Positions 42,803 to 51,900 of a DNA stretch of 64,000 bases are shown here, one piece after another. The position numbers were made by a program, and so were the translations under genes. This DNA comes from Coriolopsis trogii (lineage: Eukaryota; Basidiomycota; Agaricomycetes; Polyporales; Polyporaceae), in contig JAHYIO010000004.1 in assembly GCA_020543525.1 (NCBI GenBank), forward strand, positions 1,488,001 through 1,552,000. The letters run 5' to 3'. Numbering within the stretch: the first letter of the stretch is position 1; every line of letters begins with the position of its first letter. The notes under the pieces were generated by a model, which saw only the letters and a program-made list of their open reading frames with translations, was not told where the DNA came from and did no database searches.

Positions 42803-45338
42803 ATGAGCAACCCCTCCGCCGTGTGGGCATAGCAAAATCGGAGATCGAGACAGATGCGCAGGTCGAAGCAGCTATGCGATTGTCTGCCCCGTCCATTGCC
42901 CCGAAAGTGGAGAGATCGCATCGCATCCTGGGGCAAACTGCCTAGTACATTTTTGACTTACAGCGACGCTAGGCCGAGTCGAATGTTCTCTGGGTGACCA
43001 CTGTGCAAGACTGGGAGGAAAGTCTCCTCGATCAGAGCGAGGTTCTTACAACTGCTCTCTGTAGAGGCTTCGTCATGAGGACGCAATCATGGAACCGTAG
43101 TGACACCAACAGATCTGGTTGAAACGTGCTCCACTGTATTGGTTAAGGATTAGGCGGTGTTTCTGCTCCTAACCTGCCGCAACGTCGTCTACCACAGTGC
43201 ATCAGAGCACATGAACGGAATGAATAAGATGACTATCCTATTCGAGTGCATTACAGTGACAGACCGTATTCTTTGTTCTGTTGCATTCTCTTCTCTTCTC
43301 CGAGATCTTCAACACGGGATTCCGATACCTGCAAGATTCATTCCAAGTTCGTCAAGCTGATCTTTGAAGTCGAACCGAAGCGCGGGCCTTGCCGACTCAC
43401 GGCAATCGCCGTTTCTGCCGTCAACTGCCCAATGGGGGGAGGCAGCGCCCACTAGCCGATGTCCGAGTGATGCGAGGCATAATTCTTATGTCAGCCAGTA
43501 GATTACTGTTATCTCGCTGATTGCGATTATCTATGTACGAGACGATTAGATTACTGCCCAGCGCCTCAGATTGTTCGCTCGAGGCTGGTCCATCGCCTAT
43601 ATCTTCCACTCATCTAAGCGACTCATGGTTGATCTCAATGCTAAGCGGCATAGGACTCCGACTGTGTCCAATGGTCCTGCGATGGTCCTCAACCTCCGCA
43701 TGCAGAGATCTCCAAAATCAATGCGAAAGAGAATGAAAGCGTGAAACGAGTCCTAGGTATTGGATAGGTAGCCAAAATTTCCTACTCCTGATGGGCTGTC
43801 ATCAAAATATCGAGCACCCGCCTTGGACTGGGAGAGTCCGAGGTGCTAAGTACTACACAGTACATATGTGTAGGTAGGGGAGAGAGATGATGTTGTTTTG
43901 CCCAATTTTCCGATCCTGCACTTCTTAGAGGCTTGGTATTGGGCCATTTTGGTGCTGATGGGATGCTTCTGACCAGATGTGAATCCTCGCGCGAAATCTG
44001 GAGTCCAGTAGCAGTAGCATCATATCTGGAGATGTGGGCGTCAATGCGCTCTTTCCGGGCGCTTCAGGCCTACATTCTGCAGAGTTTTCAATGGTTCTCC
44101 TCACACAGGCTCACTCTCTGCAAGCAATTTCTTATATAGGATTAGAACATTAGACATGGTATACACCTCGAATTTAAGGGGAATTCTTGGGGCCAATTTT
44201 GCGCAAGGGAAACATGCACTTTATGTGTGATCAAGAACATTTATCAAAATTCTGTTCCCAAGAATTTGTAAAGTAGTAGTACATGTACCATCATGCCAAT
44301 TTTGAATGCCTGCAAGTGAATATGGAAGGAGATATGGGCTGAGCATTGGGAGGACCACCGTAATCTTGAACGCCAACCACAGATGAGGGTAAGCCGAGAG
44401 ATGCCGTGTAATCTTAGGCATCTTGGGGTCACTGCGTCAAACACCGGTCTAGACCAACAGAGCATGTGCGGATTGGGCCCTTCTTATCTCCTTGAATGCC
44501 GAGCACTGCCGACCGCTATCTAATGTCCAGATAATCTGGATGGACTGCCGAGAGTGTAGCACCCCTAAGGCGCTTGGACATCGGCTAGCTCGGTAAGGCG
44601 GGCGCTGCCTCCCCCCATGCCCAACTTTGTTCGCTTCCATCATTTGGCAACTTCTGCTGTGGTCGACTTGCTCGTCTCTTCTGCTCGTATCTGACCTCGA
44701 AGGCTTTTGCTTCATATAATCTCTTTGTTCTGGTTCAAGGACGGGTCGGGGTACTTATTCGAAAAGGGCAGAAGAGGCCTCGAATTGTCATGCACAGCTT
44801 CAACGGTGTATCATGGCTTGAGATGACAACCAGTGAGACAGCTGTCGTTCACTATCAAACGAGTAACAGGAGCCGACGATGCCATAATACTGTCGAGTCA
44901 TGAGATGCATAATGACTCGACAGAGTTCGCAAGGAACGTCTTTCACAACGGTCCTCATGATCTTGAGAGACGCACTGTTGTGCAATGCTCAACGAACCCG
45001 AACCTTCATGGCACCTCCACATCCTCATGGGACCGTAGACCACATACTTCCGCGCCACGGTCTCCAATGTCCTAAACTCTGCCGCCTTCTGCAGCGTCTC
45101 GTGTGGAAGCACAGCCAAGAAGCGCGATAAACGACGTCCGACGAGAGACATTATCCAATAGACAGCGATGTGCGCGGGGAACGTAGAAAGAGGTGTTTGG
45201 CATATCTCTGACCGCGGGTACGCAACCAGCTGCGACCTGGCGCTATGAGACTCGAGGTAGACGTGCCAAGCGTATATAGACACTTGCAAGATTTATGGAC
45301 GTTATCTCATCTGCAGGTCTCAAATCCCCGGCACTCTC
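42803..45338. other. 2.5-kb gene-poor stretch
   Basis: No convincing gene on either strand. 43740-44470 is relatively AT-rich with degraded-looking sequence, possibly an old transposon or solo-LTR remnant, but no terminal repeat could be paired. 45100-45338 leads into the LINE target site. Confidence 0.4.
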
Positions 45339-45353
45339 AGGCTATCGCGGGAG
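45339..45353 (+). repeat. LINE target-site duplication, copy 1
   Basis: AGGCTATCGCGGGAG, repeated exactly at 46533-46547 on the other side of the LINE fragment. Confidence 0.75.
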
Positions 45354-45574
45354 AGAGAGAGAAAATCTTTATATTTATACTGCGTGAGCAGGCGAGCATG
45401 CGCCAAGACGCAGTTCCTATGTACGTTCCTAGGAGAATAGAATGAGTTATCGAATGATACTATCGTAGTTGTACCGTATCTCTATGAGATGTGGGGGGCG
45501 GAGTATTAACGTTGTCATAGGCCAGTCCAAATGTGTGCGTCCGGTATCGGGTCTATGGGTCTTATGTAAATCAG

Positions 45575-46462
45575 TCAGAGTCTCGTGCTGTGTGCTCTCC
45601 CTCTTCTGCGTGAGCGGTGCTCCCGTTCCTCCTGTCCTGTGTGGCGGCGGTCGGATGCACGATGGCGGTCGTCGGTGGTGAGCGCGATGGTGGTGTCCCC
45701 GGTTTTGGTAAACGCGCCGGTCGTGGCGATGAAGCGCGCTAGGGCGGCTACGCCCTCCTCGGTGCCAACAATGTCTTCGACTGTCATTGCGTGACCGTCG
45801 TGCTGGAGGAGGTGTCGATGTGCTTCGTAGCGTGGGCAGTCGAGTAGGATATGATGTCGGGTCTGGTACGTCGCACCACATGGGCATGACGTGGGTTCGG
45901 AGGGGACAAAGCGGTGATAGTACTCGCCTAAGAAGGCGTGGCCAGTCCGGGCTTGTAGCGTGAGGCCATAGACGCGCCGATCCGCGATCTCGAGGAAATG
46001 GGGTTGGGGTGTGAGCTTGGGCTCGAAGCGATCCGCGACTGAGTACAGGTTTCCCCGGTGCGTCGTCTCCTGTGAGCCTGCTTTCCTCTTCCTCCACTCC
46101 GTCTGCCAGGCTGACAGTGCATCCTCCTTGGCTTTTCTGCGCATGTACGCGTATGTTGGTAAGCTTGCGGGGGTCCGGTGCGTGGTAATCCCCTTCGCTG
46201 CCTCCTTTGCTGCCTTGTCCGCTAACTCGTTGCCTTTCACCCCTTTGTGTCCTGGTGTCCAGCGTATGACCACCCGATGTCGGGGGTCTAGATCCAGGTA
46301 TTCATTGATGATCGCGCAGAAGCGTTGCGAGACGTGTTGCCCGGGGTGTCCATGAGTCTGTGTGACCGACTCGACCGCCGAGCTGTTGTCAGCGCAGAAG
46401 ACAATGGTCTTCACGCTTGTGTCCGCCGACATTGCTGCCGGTACCGCCGCCGCCGCACCACC
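45575..46462 (-). pseudogene. LINE ORF2 fragment: RNase H domain and C-terminal Cys/His motif
   Basis: Frame open from within the inverted repeat to the stop at 45575. Seen: VFCADNSSAVESV (first RNase H acidic residue), RVVIRWTPGHKGVKGNELAD (second and third catalytic blocks), then CPCGATYQTRHHILLDCPRY, the C-terminal CxC…HxxxxC motif found after RNase H in fungal LINEs. Endonuclease and reverse transcriptase are missing, as expected of 5' truncation. Its first codons derive from the inverted duplication, not from the original ORF. Confidence 0.8.
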
Positions 46463-46532
46463 GGCAGCAATGTCGGCGGACACAAGCGTGAAGACCATTG
46501 TCTTCTGCGCTGACAACAGCTCGGCGGTCGAG
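46370..46532. repeat. 73-bp perfect inverted repeat at the LINE 5' end
   Basis: Arms 46370-46442 and 46460-46532 are exact reverse complements as far as I can read, separated by a 17-base GC-rich loop (ACCGCCGCCGCCGCACC). The outer arm ends exactly where the 15-bp target duplication begins, so it is part of the inserted DNA. Confidence 0.8.
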
Positions 46533-46547
46533 AGGCTATCGCGGGAG
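46533..46547 (+). repeat. LINE target-site duplication, copy 2
   Basis: AGGCTATCGCGGGAG, identical to 45339-45353. Confidence 0.75.
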
Positions 46548-46870
46548 TAAACCCAGGCATAGAGATAAAGTAGAGGAACTCGGACGCTTCGGTGTAACCC
46601 GAGGGAGCGTCCAGCCGGTTGATTGTATTGCCAAACAAGCGTAAACGGGGCCGTATGCGTGAAGGAACGGTAAGGACCTAAAGAGAAAGGAGAAATGATT
46701 CAGAAGATGGGAAATTCAAGCATACGCACGCGCGCCGCAAGGAAGCGAGAAAGACCAAGGGGATGGTGCTTGTGCACAAGCGACACGCGCGCGAGCCAGG
46801 CACTGGTTTGAACGCCATCAATGAGACCCCTCGGATGTCGGATTGTTCGGCGGCCAGGAGGATCACTCCG
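46548..46870. other. flank, presumed 3' terminal region of the tyrosine-recombinase element
   Basis: Non-coding. A hairpin GGACGCTTCGG…CCCGAGGGAGCGTCC lies at about 46587-46617. This may contain the 3' repeats of the DIRS/Ngaro-like element, but I could not pair them with the other end. Confidence 0.35.
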
Positions 46871-47956
46871 TCACGTCCCTCGCGTGGATGGCATAGTTTC
46901 GGACCCCCCTGGTTGGTCGCGCAGCATCATTGCGTGAAGGACGGCAGGGTGTTCACGGATGTAGATCTGCCAGGCGTCAGAGGACCAGCGACCCGCTGCC
47001 TGAATTGTAGAGGGAGGGATACTGGCTAGCGCCATAGCAGTTGCGCCGCCCGTGCGCATAGAGTGACCGCTGATGTTCGCGTTGGGAAAATGGAGGCGCA
47101 GGCATGTGATGAACCAGCTGCGCGTAGGGACAGTGCCGTCTGCCCGGAGCCAGAGCTCGGCTCGGCAGGGGAAAGCTCCATCGCGTAGGTCGAGGTAGCG
47201 CCTGAAAGCGTGAAGGGGATCGGCGTGGGACGCGATGGCGTTCACACGCACAATGTTCCTAGCGAAGTGCTTGTCAGTTTTGTGAGAGTGAATGAGGAAT
47301 TGGAAGGCGCCATCGTCGATGTTGACCGAGGTCCGACGGGCTACTTTCTGATAGGAACAGAGGTGGACGCGATCCGGCCAGACCAGTTCTCTGAGGCGCA
47401 GCAATGCATGGAAGCCAGTAAGAAGCTGCGCCAAGAATAGGTAGTCGTCATGATCGGTGGAAGGAGATAGTGCGGTAGCGAGATCATCGAGATCTTTGGT
47501 GGTGAGGGCCTGTTTCCGACGGACTGGGCGACTATAAAGACGCTTGCAGCCTTTTAGGGTGCGCGCGACCAAAAGGTTTTGCCGCGCGGCGCGCACCTGG
47601 GGAAAAAACGGCTCGAGTTCGCTGCATACGCCAGAGAGGTAGGAGTCGACGGAGCGGGGGTCAATGTAATGAGACTCGTAGGTAACATAAAGGCTAAGCG
47701 TGTGTTCGGTGGGCGCTAGGGGCAGGCTGTGCATGGTACAGAAATTGATGTAAGAGCAGAGGGCGGAGGAGTAGCTAGATTGGGTGCTGCGCTCGAGCGC
47801 GTTCCCGCGCCCGATGTTCCAGGTGGGGTCATTTTTTGATAGCCCCCAACGCATTCCGAGGGGGTGTAAAAGGGAAGATCTTGATGAGGGGATCATGCGC
47901 GCGAGCCACCGCGAGGCGCCCCCGCGAGAGGGCATCGGCAACCACGTTGATGTCAC
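46871..47956 (-). CDS. tyrosine recombinase of the DIRS/Ngaro-like element
   Basis: Site-specific recombinase that would integrate a circular DNA intermediate. Open frame of 361 codons; the true start is probably after the 47829 overlap, near GRGNALERSTQSSYSSALCS (the SAM-like N-terminal domain). Catalytic set: first Arg in FHALLRLRELVWPD, the HxxR box in ISGHSMRTGGAT, Trp in AAGRWSSDAW and the nucleophile Tyr in QIYIREH. It overlaps the end of the RT frame by about 128 bases in another frame, as usual for these elements. The frame is intact, so this part may still be functional. Confidence 0.85.
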   Translation of the reverse strand: MTSTWLPMPSRGGASRWLARMIPSSRSSLLHPLGMRWGLSKNDPTWNIGRGNALERSTQSSYSSALCSYINFCTMHSLPLAPTEHTLSLYVTYESHYIDPRSVDSYLSGVCSELEPFFPQVRAARQNLLVARTLKGCKRLYSRPVRRKQALTTKDLDDLATALSPSTDHDDYLFLAQLLTGFHALLRLRELVWPDRVHLCSYQKVARRTSVNIDDGAFQFLIHSHKTDKHFARNIVRVNAIASHADPLHAFRRYLDLRDGAFPCRAELWLRADGTVPTRSWFITCLRLHFPNANISGHSMRTGGATAMALASIPPSTIQAAGRWSSDAWQIYIREHPAVLHAMMLRDQPGGSETMPSTRGT

Positions 47957-50048
47957 CGGGAATGTGCTCCACGCGCACTTTGAGATTGATATCGATCATG
48001 ACGTCAACCGCCGAGGTGAGAATGGGGTTGTATGTGGGACTGGCGCTGAGCGAGTTGAAGATTGCCACGGCGTTGGTATTATCAGAGAGAACGGCGAGAC
48101 GCCGGACTAACCGACCAGCCGTGCGCCAAGCAGCGACCCGGTGTATGGCGCTGCACACGGCCAGGGCCTCGTGGAAGAAGATCGCATTGGAAGGAGCATG
48201 CGGAGGGCGCTCGGAGATAAAGCCGAGATGGCACCATGGGAAGTAGAGACCAAGACCCGAACCCGAGGCATCAACGAGAGCGAACTCATCGCCATGGACG
48301 CCAGGAGTGAGATCAGCGGGGGACCACGTGTTAGATTCCATCACGCGCACCCCAGGCAAGCGCTTGATGTGCGAAGCGAGCCACGCGAGGTCGTGGACCA
48401 TGGCGGCATTGACGTAGATGCCAGCATGTTTATGCCGCTTACCGGCCATCTTATCATAGACATTGGAGAGCGCAGGGCGCAGGAGGGGATAGACATTGAA
48501 GACCCAGTTTGCATATCCAGCAAGCGCTTGAAACTGCCCTAAAGAGCGTTGCCGGTTTCCCGGCGAGAGATCTACGAAGTCGCGAAGCGAATCCAGGAAC
48601 GCGCGCTTCCGATCTGGCGGAAGCGTTACTGTGAAATGGTCAGCGTCGACCTGGAAGCCGATGACCGGTACCGTGATGCCGGCTAGTTGCTTCGGCGCGT
48701 CGTGAGGGAGCCCGATGTCATCCCAAAGGGTGAGTAGGTTGAACTGGGCAGTGGGCATGTACCTGGTGAACGGCTTGTACCACCGGACAGAGGAGCGGAG
48801 TTCCGGGCCGAAATTGTCGTCCACGTAGTTACGCATGAAGACAATGCTGCGTTTTTCGACCGCGATCCAGTGGACGCAGGCGTTGAAGGCAGCCCAGATG
48901 CGGAGAGAAGCCTTCCCGCCAAACACATTGCAGCGGTCTATGTGCTGCTGTCCATCAATAGTTACCGCCTGCCGGATTTGCCAGTATGGAGACATCGGCA
49001 AGCGATAGTAGGCCTGAGAGACGTCGGACTTCCAGATAATGATGTCATCCCCCGGGTGGAGCCGTCGAATGCGTCGCATGTCAGTACCCAGCGCTGGGAT
49101 CCCGTCCAGAACCGCCCCCTTGATGGATTCCGGGCGTATTAGCGAGTTAAGCGAGAACGCTCCGGCGCTCTGATCGTTTACCAATCGCAGCTTACCCGAG
49201 CCCGGCTTCGGGACGACGTGAATAGGCATGTTGTACATGCCAGGCAGAAGCTCCGCACCAAAGGCCTCGGAAAAGCGACCCAAACAGATCTCCTCGTCGC
49301 GCTGCTCGGGCAGGAATTGAAGCGCTGCACTGTCCTGCAGGGGTGCTCGCCCTTCGTCCCAAGTGTCCGGGTACGCGCTCGGTTTCGGGTCGGCGAACGG
49401 CCAGAACCCTTCGCGCAGCCCTCTCACCACGCTTCTCACGAAAGGTTGGTTGGGGTGGTCAGACAACAGCTGCTCAAAGCGGTCTATGTTGATTGGCGTA
49501 ACTATTCTAAAAAGGTGGGGATGCGACCGCAACGTCTCGTTAACGACTGGGTCATCGCGAACGTCCAACGGGACGTCTGGCAGCGGCTTGTGCGTGAGAG
49601 AGACCGCGCCAAACGCCCGTCCGTCAAGCGAGAGGTCGCGATCGTTCCAAGCGAAGCCACACAGGAAACGCGGGCTCGCCACGGAATCAGGCCGAGCCCC
49701 CGCTTCTGGTGCAGTTGGCTGCGGTGTGGCTGCCGCTCCGGCACTGGGAGCACACGTGGCGGAAACGGCACTCGCTCGCCTGCCTGTTGCACTTCCCTCG
49801 GTTCCAGTTTCGACAGGCGTCTGGCATGCGCCGCGACTTAGGCCTACCCCCGGCGCTGGAGCCGCTTCCGCCATCACCCTCGCTTGCAGTGGGCGAGGCG
49901 CTTGCTCCGAGTGAGTCAAGGAACCTGAACCTGAGTTTATCAAACTTGTGGAAGTCTTCAAGCGTAGTTGTTCGCACGAGTGAGACGTGCTTGCGGCAGG
50001 CCTTGTCGTACTCGATGATGCGGAGATGCGCCGTGGGACTGAAAGCAT
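47829..50048 (-). CDS. reverse transcriptase-RNase H of the DIRS/Ngaro-like element
   Basis: Open frame to 47829; the first 200 or so bases overlap the gag zinc-finger frame, so translation of RT probably begins near 49800. Seen: RT palm WKSDVSQAYYRLPM, the core RNYVDDN (YxDD), and the RNase H set FALVDASGSGLG, FFHEALAVC, LAVLSDNTNAVA and VADALSRG with its four acidic residues. No protease or DDE integrase. No stop interrupts it. The element's other ORFs lie upstream (gag, split) and downstream (recombinase). Confidence 0.88.
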   Translation of the reverse strand: MLSVPRRISASSSTTRPAASTSHSCEQLRLKTSTSLINSGSGSLTHSEQAPRPLQARVMAEAAPAPGVGLSRGACQTPVETGTEGSATGRRASAVSATCAPSAGAAATPQPTAPEAGARPDSVASPRFLCGFAWNDRDLSLDGRAFGAVSLTHKPLPDVPLDVRDDPVVNETLRSHPHLFRIVTPINIDRFEQLLSDHPNQPFVRSVVRGLREGFWPFADPKPSAYPDTWDEGRAPLQDSAALQFLPEQRDEEICLGRFSEAFGAELLPGMYNMPIHVVPKPGSGKLRLVNDQSAGAFSLNSLIRPESIKGAVLDGIPALGTDMRRIRRLHPGDDIIIWKSDVSQAYYRLPMSPYWQIRQAVTIDGQQHIDRCNVFGGKASLRIWAAFNACVHWIAVEKRSIVFMRNYVDDNFGPELRSSVRWYKPFTRYMPTAQFNLLTLWDDIGLPHDAPKQLAGITVPVIGFQVDADHFTVTLPPDRKRAFLDSLRDFVDLSPGNRQRSLGQFQALAGYANWVFNVYPLLRPALSNVYDKMAGKRHKHAGIYVNAAMVHDLAWLASHIKRLPGVRVMESNTWSPADLTPGVHGDEFALVDASGSGLGLYFPWCHLGFISERPPHAPSNAIFFHEALAVCSAIHRVAAWRTAGRLVRRLAVLSDNTNAVAIFNSLSASPTYNPILTSAVDVMIDINLKVRVEHIPGDINVVADALSRGRLAVARAHDPLIKIFPFTPPRNALGAIKK

Positions 50049-50120
50049 GGAAGAGATCGAAGATGTGTCTTTGATAGGTGAGCAACTCCTCCTTCCGATG
50101 AGGGAAGGCGAAGACGGTGG
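49687..50120 (-). pseudogene. gag of the DIRS/Ngaro-like element, 3' segment
   Basis: C-terminal part of gag, open from the Gypsy insertion site at 50120 to 49687. Contains TYQRHIFDLFHAFSP and a Cys/His cluster: CRNWNRGKCNRQASECRFRH (CCCH-like) followed closely by CSQCRSGSHTAANC (zinc knuckle). It continues in the same frame from the 5' segment (58437-59405) once one copy of the GGTGG duplication is discounted. Confidence 0.75.
50116..50120 (+). repeat. Gypsy target-site duplication, left (GGTGG)
   Basis: GGTGG directly left of the left LTR, matching 58437-58441. Confidence 0.8.
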
Positions 50121-50608
50121 TGTTAAGATCGGTCTAAGCGAGGGATGCTACGGCCTTCGAGCGCGCAGCGAGATGTCGCAAAGATGTGAAGAGTGAATAG
50201 AACACCGTTCTATTCGGAAGTCTGATGGTACAGATTAGGTGAACGAGGAGATCGAAGCTGGGGTTCCTTGATGGAAACCTCGGCTATTATATATAGTACA
50301 ATGCATCCTGCCAGAAACGGTATAGTGTCGTGGCAGTACCATAGGAACGGAGTCATGAGGCTGCGGATGACTGAGCGGGGGTTATATATAGCTAAGCTGA
50401 CAGATCTGGGTTTATATATAGATGGGCTGACTGAGCGAGGAGATATAGATAGCAAAAATGATTAAGCATATGTAAAGGCGATGACGAAAAGACGAACGAT
50501 GCATGCGGGAAGACGAAGAGTAAGCAGGATGACGACAAGGGACAGAGGGCGCAACGAAATGGTAAGGAACAAGACGATACTGGTCAGAAGTAAGGGTAGG
50601 CTGTAACA
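50121..50608 (-). repeat. Gypsy LTR (3' LTR in element orientation)
   Basis: 488 bp, TG…CA ends on both strands. By eye it differs from the other LTR at four positions: near 50151 (G/A), 50164 (G/A), and the GCGCAACG versus GCACGACG pair near 50550. Contains repeated TTATATATAG stretches that could act as TATA elements. Confidence 0.92.
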
Positions 50609-50623
50609 TTACCCCCCTCTCAA
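50609..50623 (-). other. polypurine tract of the Gypsy element
   Basis: On the minus strand TTGAGAGGGGGGTAA lies directly before the LTR start (TGTTACAGCC), the expected primer for plus-strand DNA synthesis. Confidence 0.7.
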
Positions 50624-50646
50624 GGCCGATAGTCCCCAGAGGCGTA

Positions 50647-51877
50647 CTAGACCTGGTCGACGTCGTCCATTGACGGCGCTGTATTGCCATCAAGAAACGT
50701 GGCGTCGGTTTGAGCGTCGTGTTGTTCTAGGAGGTCGTCGTTGTTGACCTCGACGTTCGTCGCGTTGCTGTCCAATGACTCCCAAGTCGCGTTGTTTGCG
50801 GCCGCCTCATTCCATCTGCTCTCCGGAACGCCCCACCCCTCATCGCTCAGAGGGAGACAACGAGTGTTGATCCTCGTCACCCCGTCGACGACATTTCCGT
50901 GGGCGACCCCCCCCCAGGGTCTCCTCGGCAGCAAGTCCCCCAACGCTTGCGTGATGTAGGGGTGCACTGCGAGGTGCCGCAGCGCGTCTTCGGCGACTCG
51001 GACGAGTCGCGCGTAGGCGTCCTCCAGGGCCGCCAGGACGTGCCTCTGGTTCGCCCCCGAATTCTCGGCCAGCAGGATCCCTTGTTGGATCCCCGGCCCG
51101 ATGTGTACGTACTCCCGATAGGCTTGCACCCACCGGAGAGCTGCGGGGTACTCGATCAGCCGCGCCTCCACCGTTCCCTCCAAATCCGGGTGCGCCAGCA
51201 CCCACCCCACCCGGTCGTGGAGAGTCCCGTCGCTGTATAACCCAGTTTGGGGGCGGGGGAGGTGGTTGTAGGAGGGGAGTAGATTGCGACTGGAGTGAAT
51301 AAATGAGGGTGTGGGCGGTTGCTGTGAGATGGACGAGTGCGTGTGTGAATCGATAGAACTCGGGGGGGAGGAAGAACGGGGGTGGTTGTTGTTGCGGCGG
51401 CGGTTGTTGCGGTTGCGGCGGCGGTTGCGGGAGGTCTGGGGTTGTTGCTGGTTCTGTTGGGGTTGCTGGTGGGGCATCGTGGTCGCGAGTGATGGTGAGG
51501 CCGGGGATACATTCGAGGTTGGGGAGGTTGACAAATTGATCTGGAGATGGAGGAGGATTGGAGTGGAAATGGGGGTTCGGTTGGCGAGAGGTCGAAGCTG
51601 GGAGGACAGGTGGAAAAGGGGGAGGAGGTATAAAATCAGATAAAAAAGAATGAATAGGAATAGGTCGAGTGGGGAGGGGAGCCGTGACGAGACGAGAAGA
51701 GGAGGCTGTGGGAAGACGGGGAGCTGTGAAGGTTGAAGGTTCTGGAGAGGTAGGGAAATATCGAGGGCTTGTTGGAGGAGGAAGAGGAGTAGGATTATAA
51801 GGGGGACTTGGGGGAGCGTTGTAGTCAGGGTATTGTAGTTCCCCCGGAATGGTGGATGGAAAAGAAAAGTGGGACAT
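50647..51877 (-). CDS. extra ORF between pol and the 3' LTR of the Gypsy element
   Basis: A third coding region 3' of pol, unlike the basic gag-pol plan. Two frames are long and open here. One, starting at the ATG at 51877 (MSHFSFPSTIPGELQYPDYN), is proline- and serine-rich (PPPTSPRYFPTSPEPS, PPQPQQPPPQQQPPPFFLPP), followed by a helical segment FYRFTHALVHLTATAHTLIY. The other is open to the stop at 50647 and carries a folded-looking C-terminal part: HDRVGWVLAHPDLEG, ALRWVQAYREYVHIGPG, HVLAALEDAYARLVRVAEDA, and an acidic end. The two frames meet near 51240, so a frameshift (mutation or programmed) may separate two halves of one protein. Function unknown; I see no convincing envelope features. 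Confidence 0.55.
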
Positions 51878-51900
51878 GGTTTCATTCAGGTCATTTTGTA

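Larger units (their letters stand above)
45354..46532 (-). mobile_element. 5'-truncated LINE (non-LTR retrotransposon) insertion
   Basis: Bounded by the 15-bp direct repeat AGGCTATCGCGGGAG. The minus strand encodes only the C-terminal part of a LINE ORF2 (RNase H and Cys/His tail). The 3' end, at the 45354 side, is A/T-rich on this strand (AAATATAAAGATTTTC) without a clear poly(A). The broken 5' end carries a 73-bp perfect inverted duplication (46370-46442 versus 46460-46532). Confidence 0.75.

Noticed and set aside
45447..46097. 216-codon minus-strand frame overlapping the LINE ORF
   Set aside because: Pro/Arg/His-rich shadow frame; the overlapping frame encodes RNase H.
50840..51240. Gly/Arg-rich continuation of the proline-rich frame in the Gypsy element
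   Set aside because: Composition changes abruptly to shadow-like sequence, while the alternative frame is helical and natural-looking; I treat only the latter as coding in this part.
51600..51800. Hydrophobic stretches suggesting an envelope-like membrane protein in the extra ORF
   Set aside because: They arise from translating a pyrimidine-rich tract in the alternative frame; there is no signal peptide, cysteine pattern or coherent topology.
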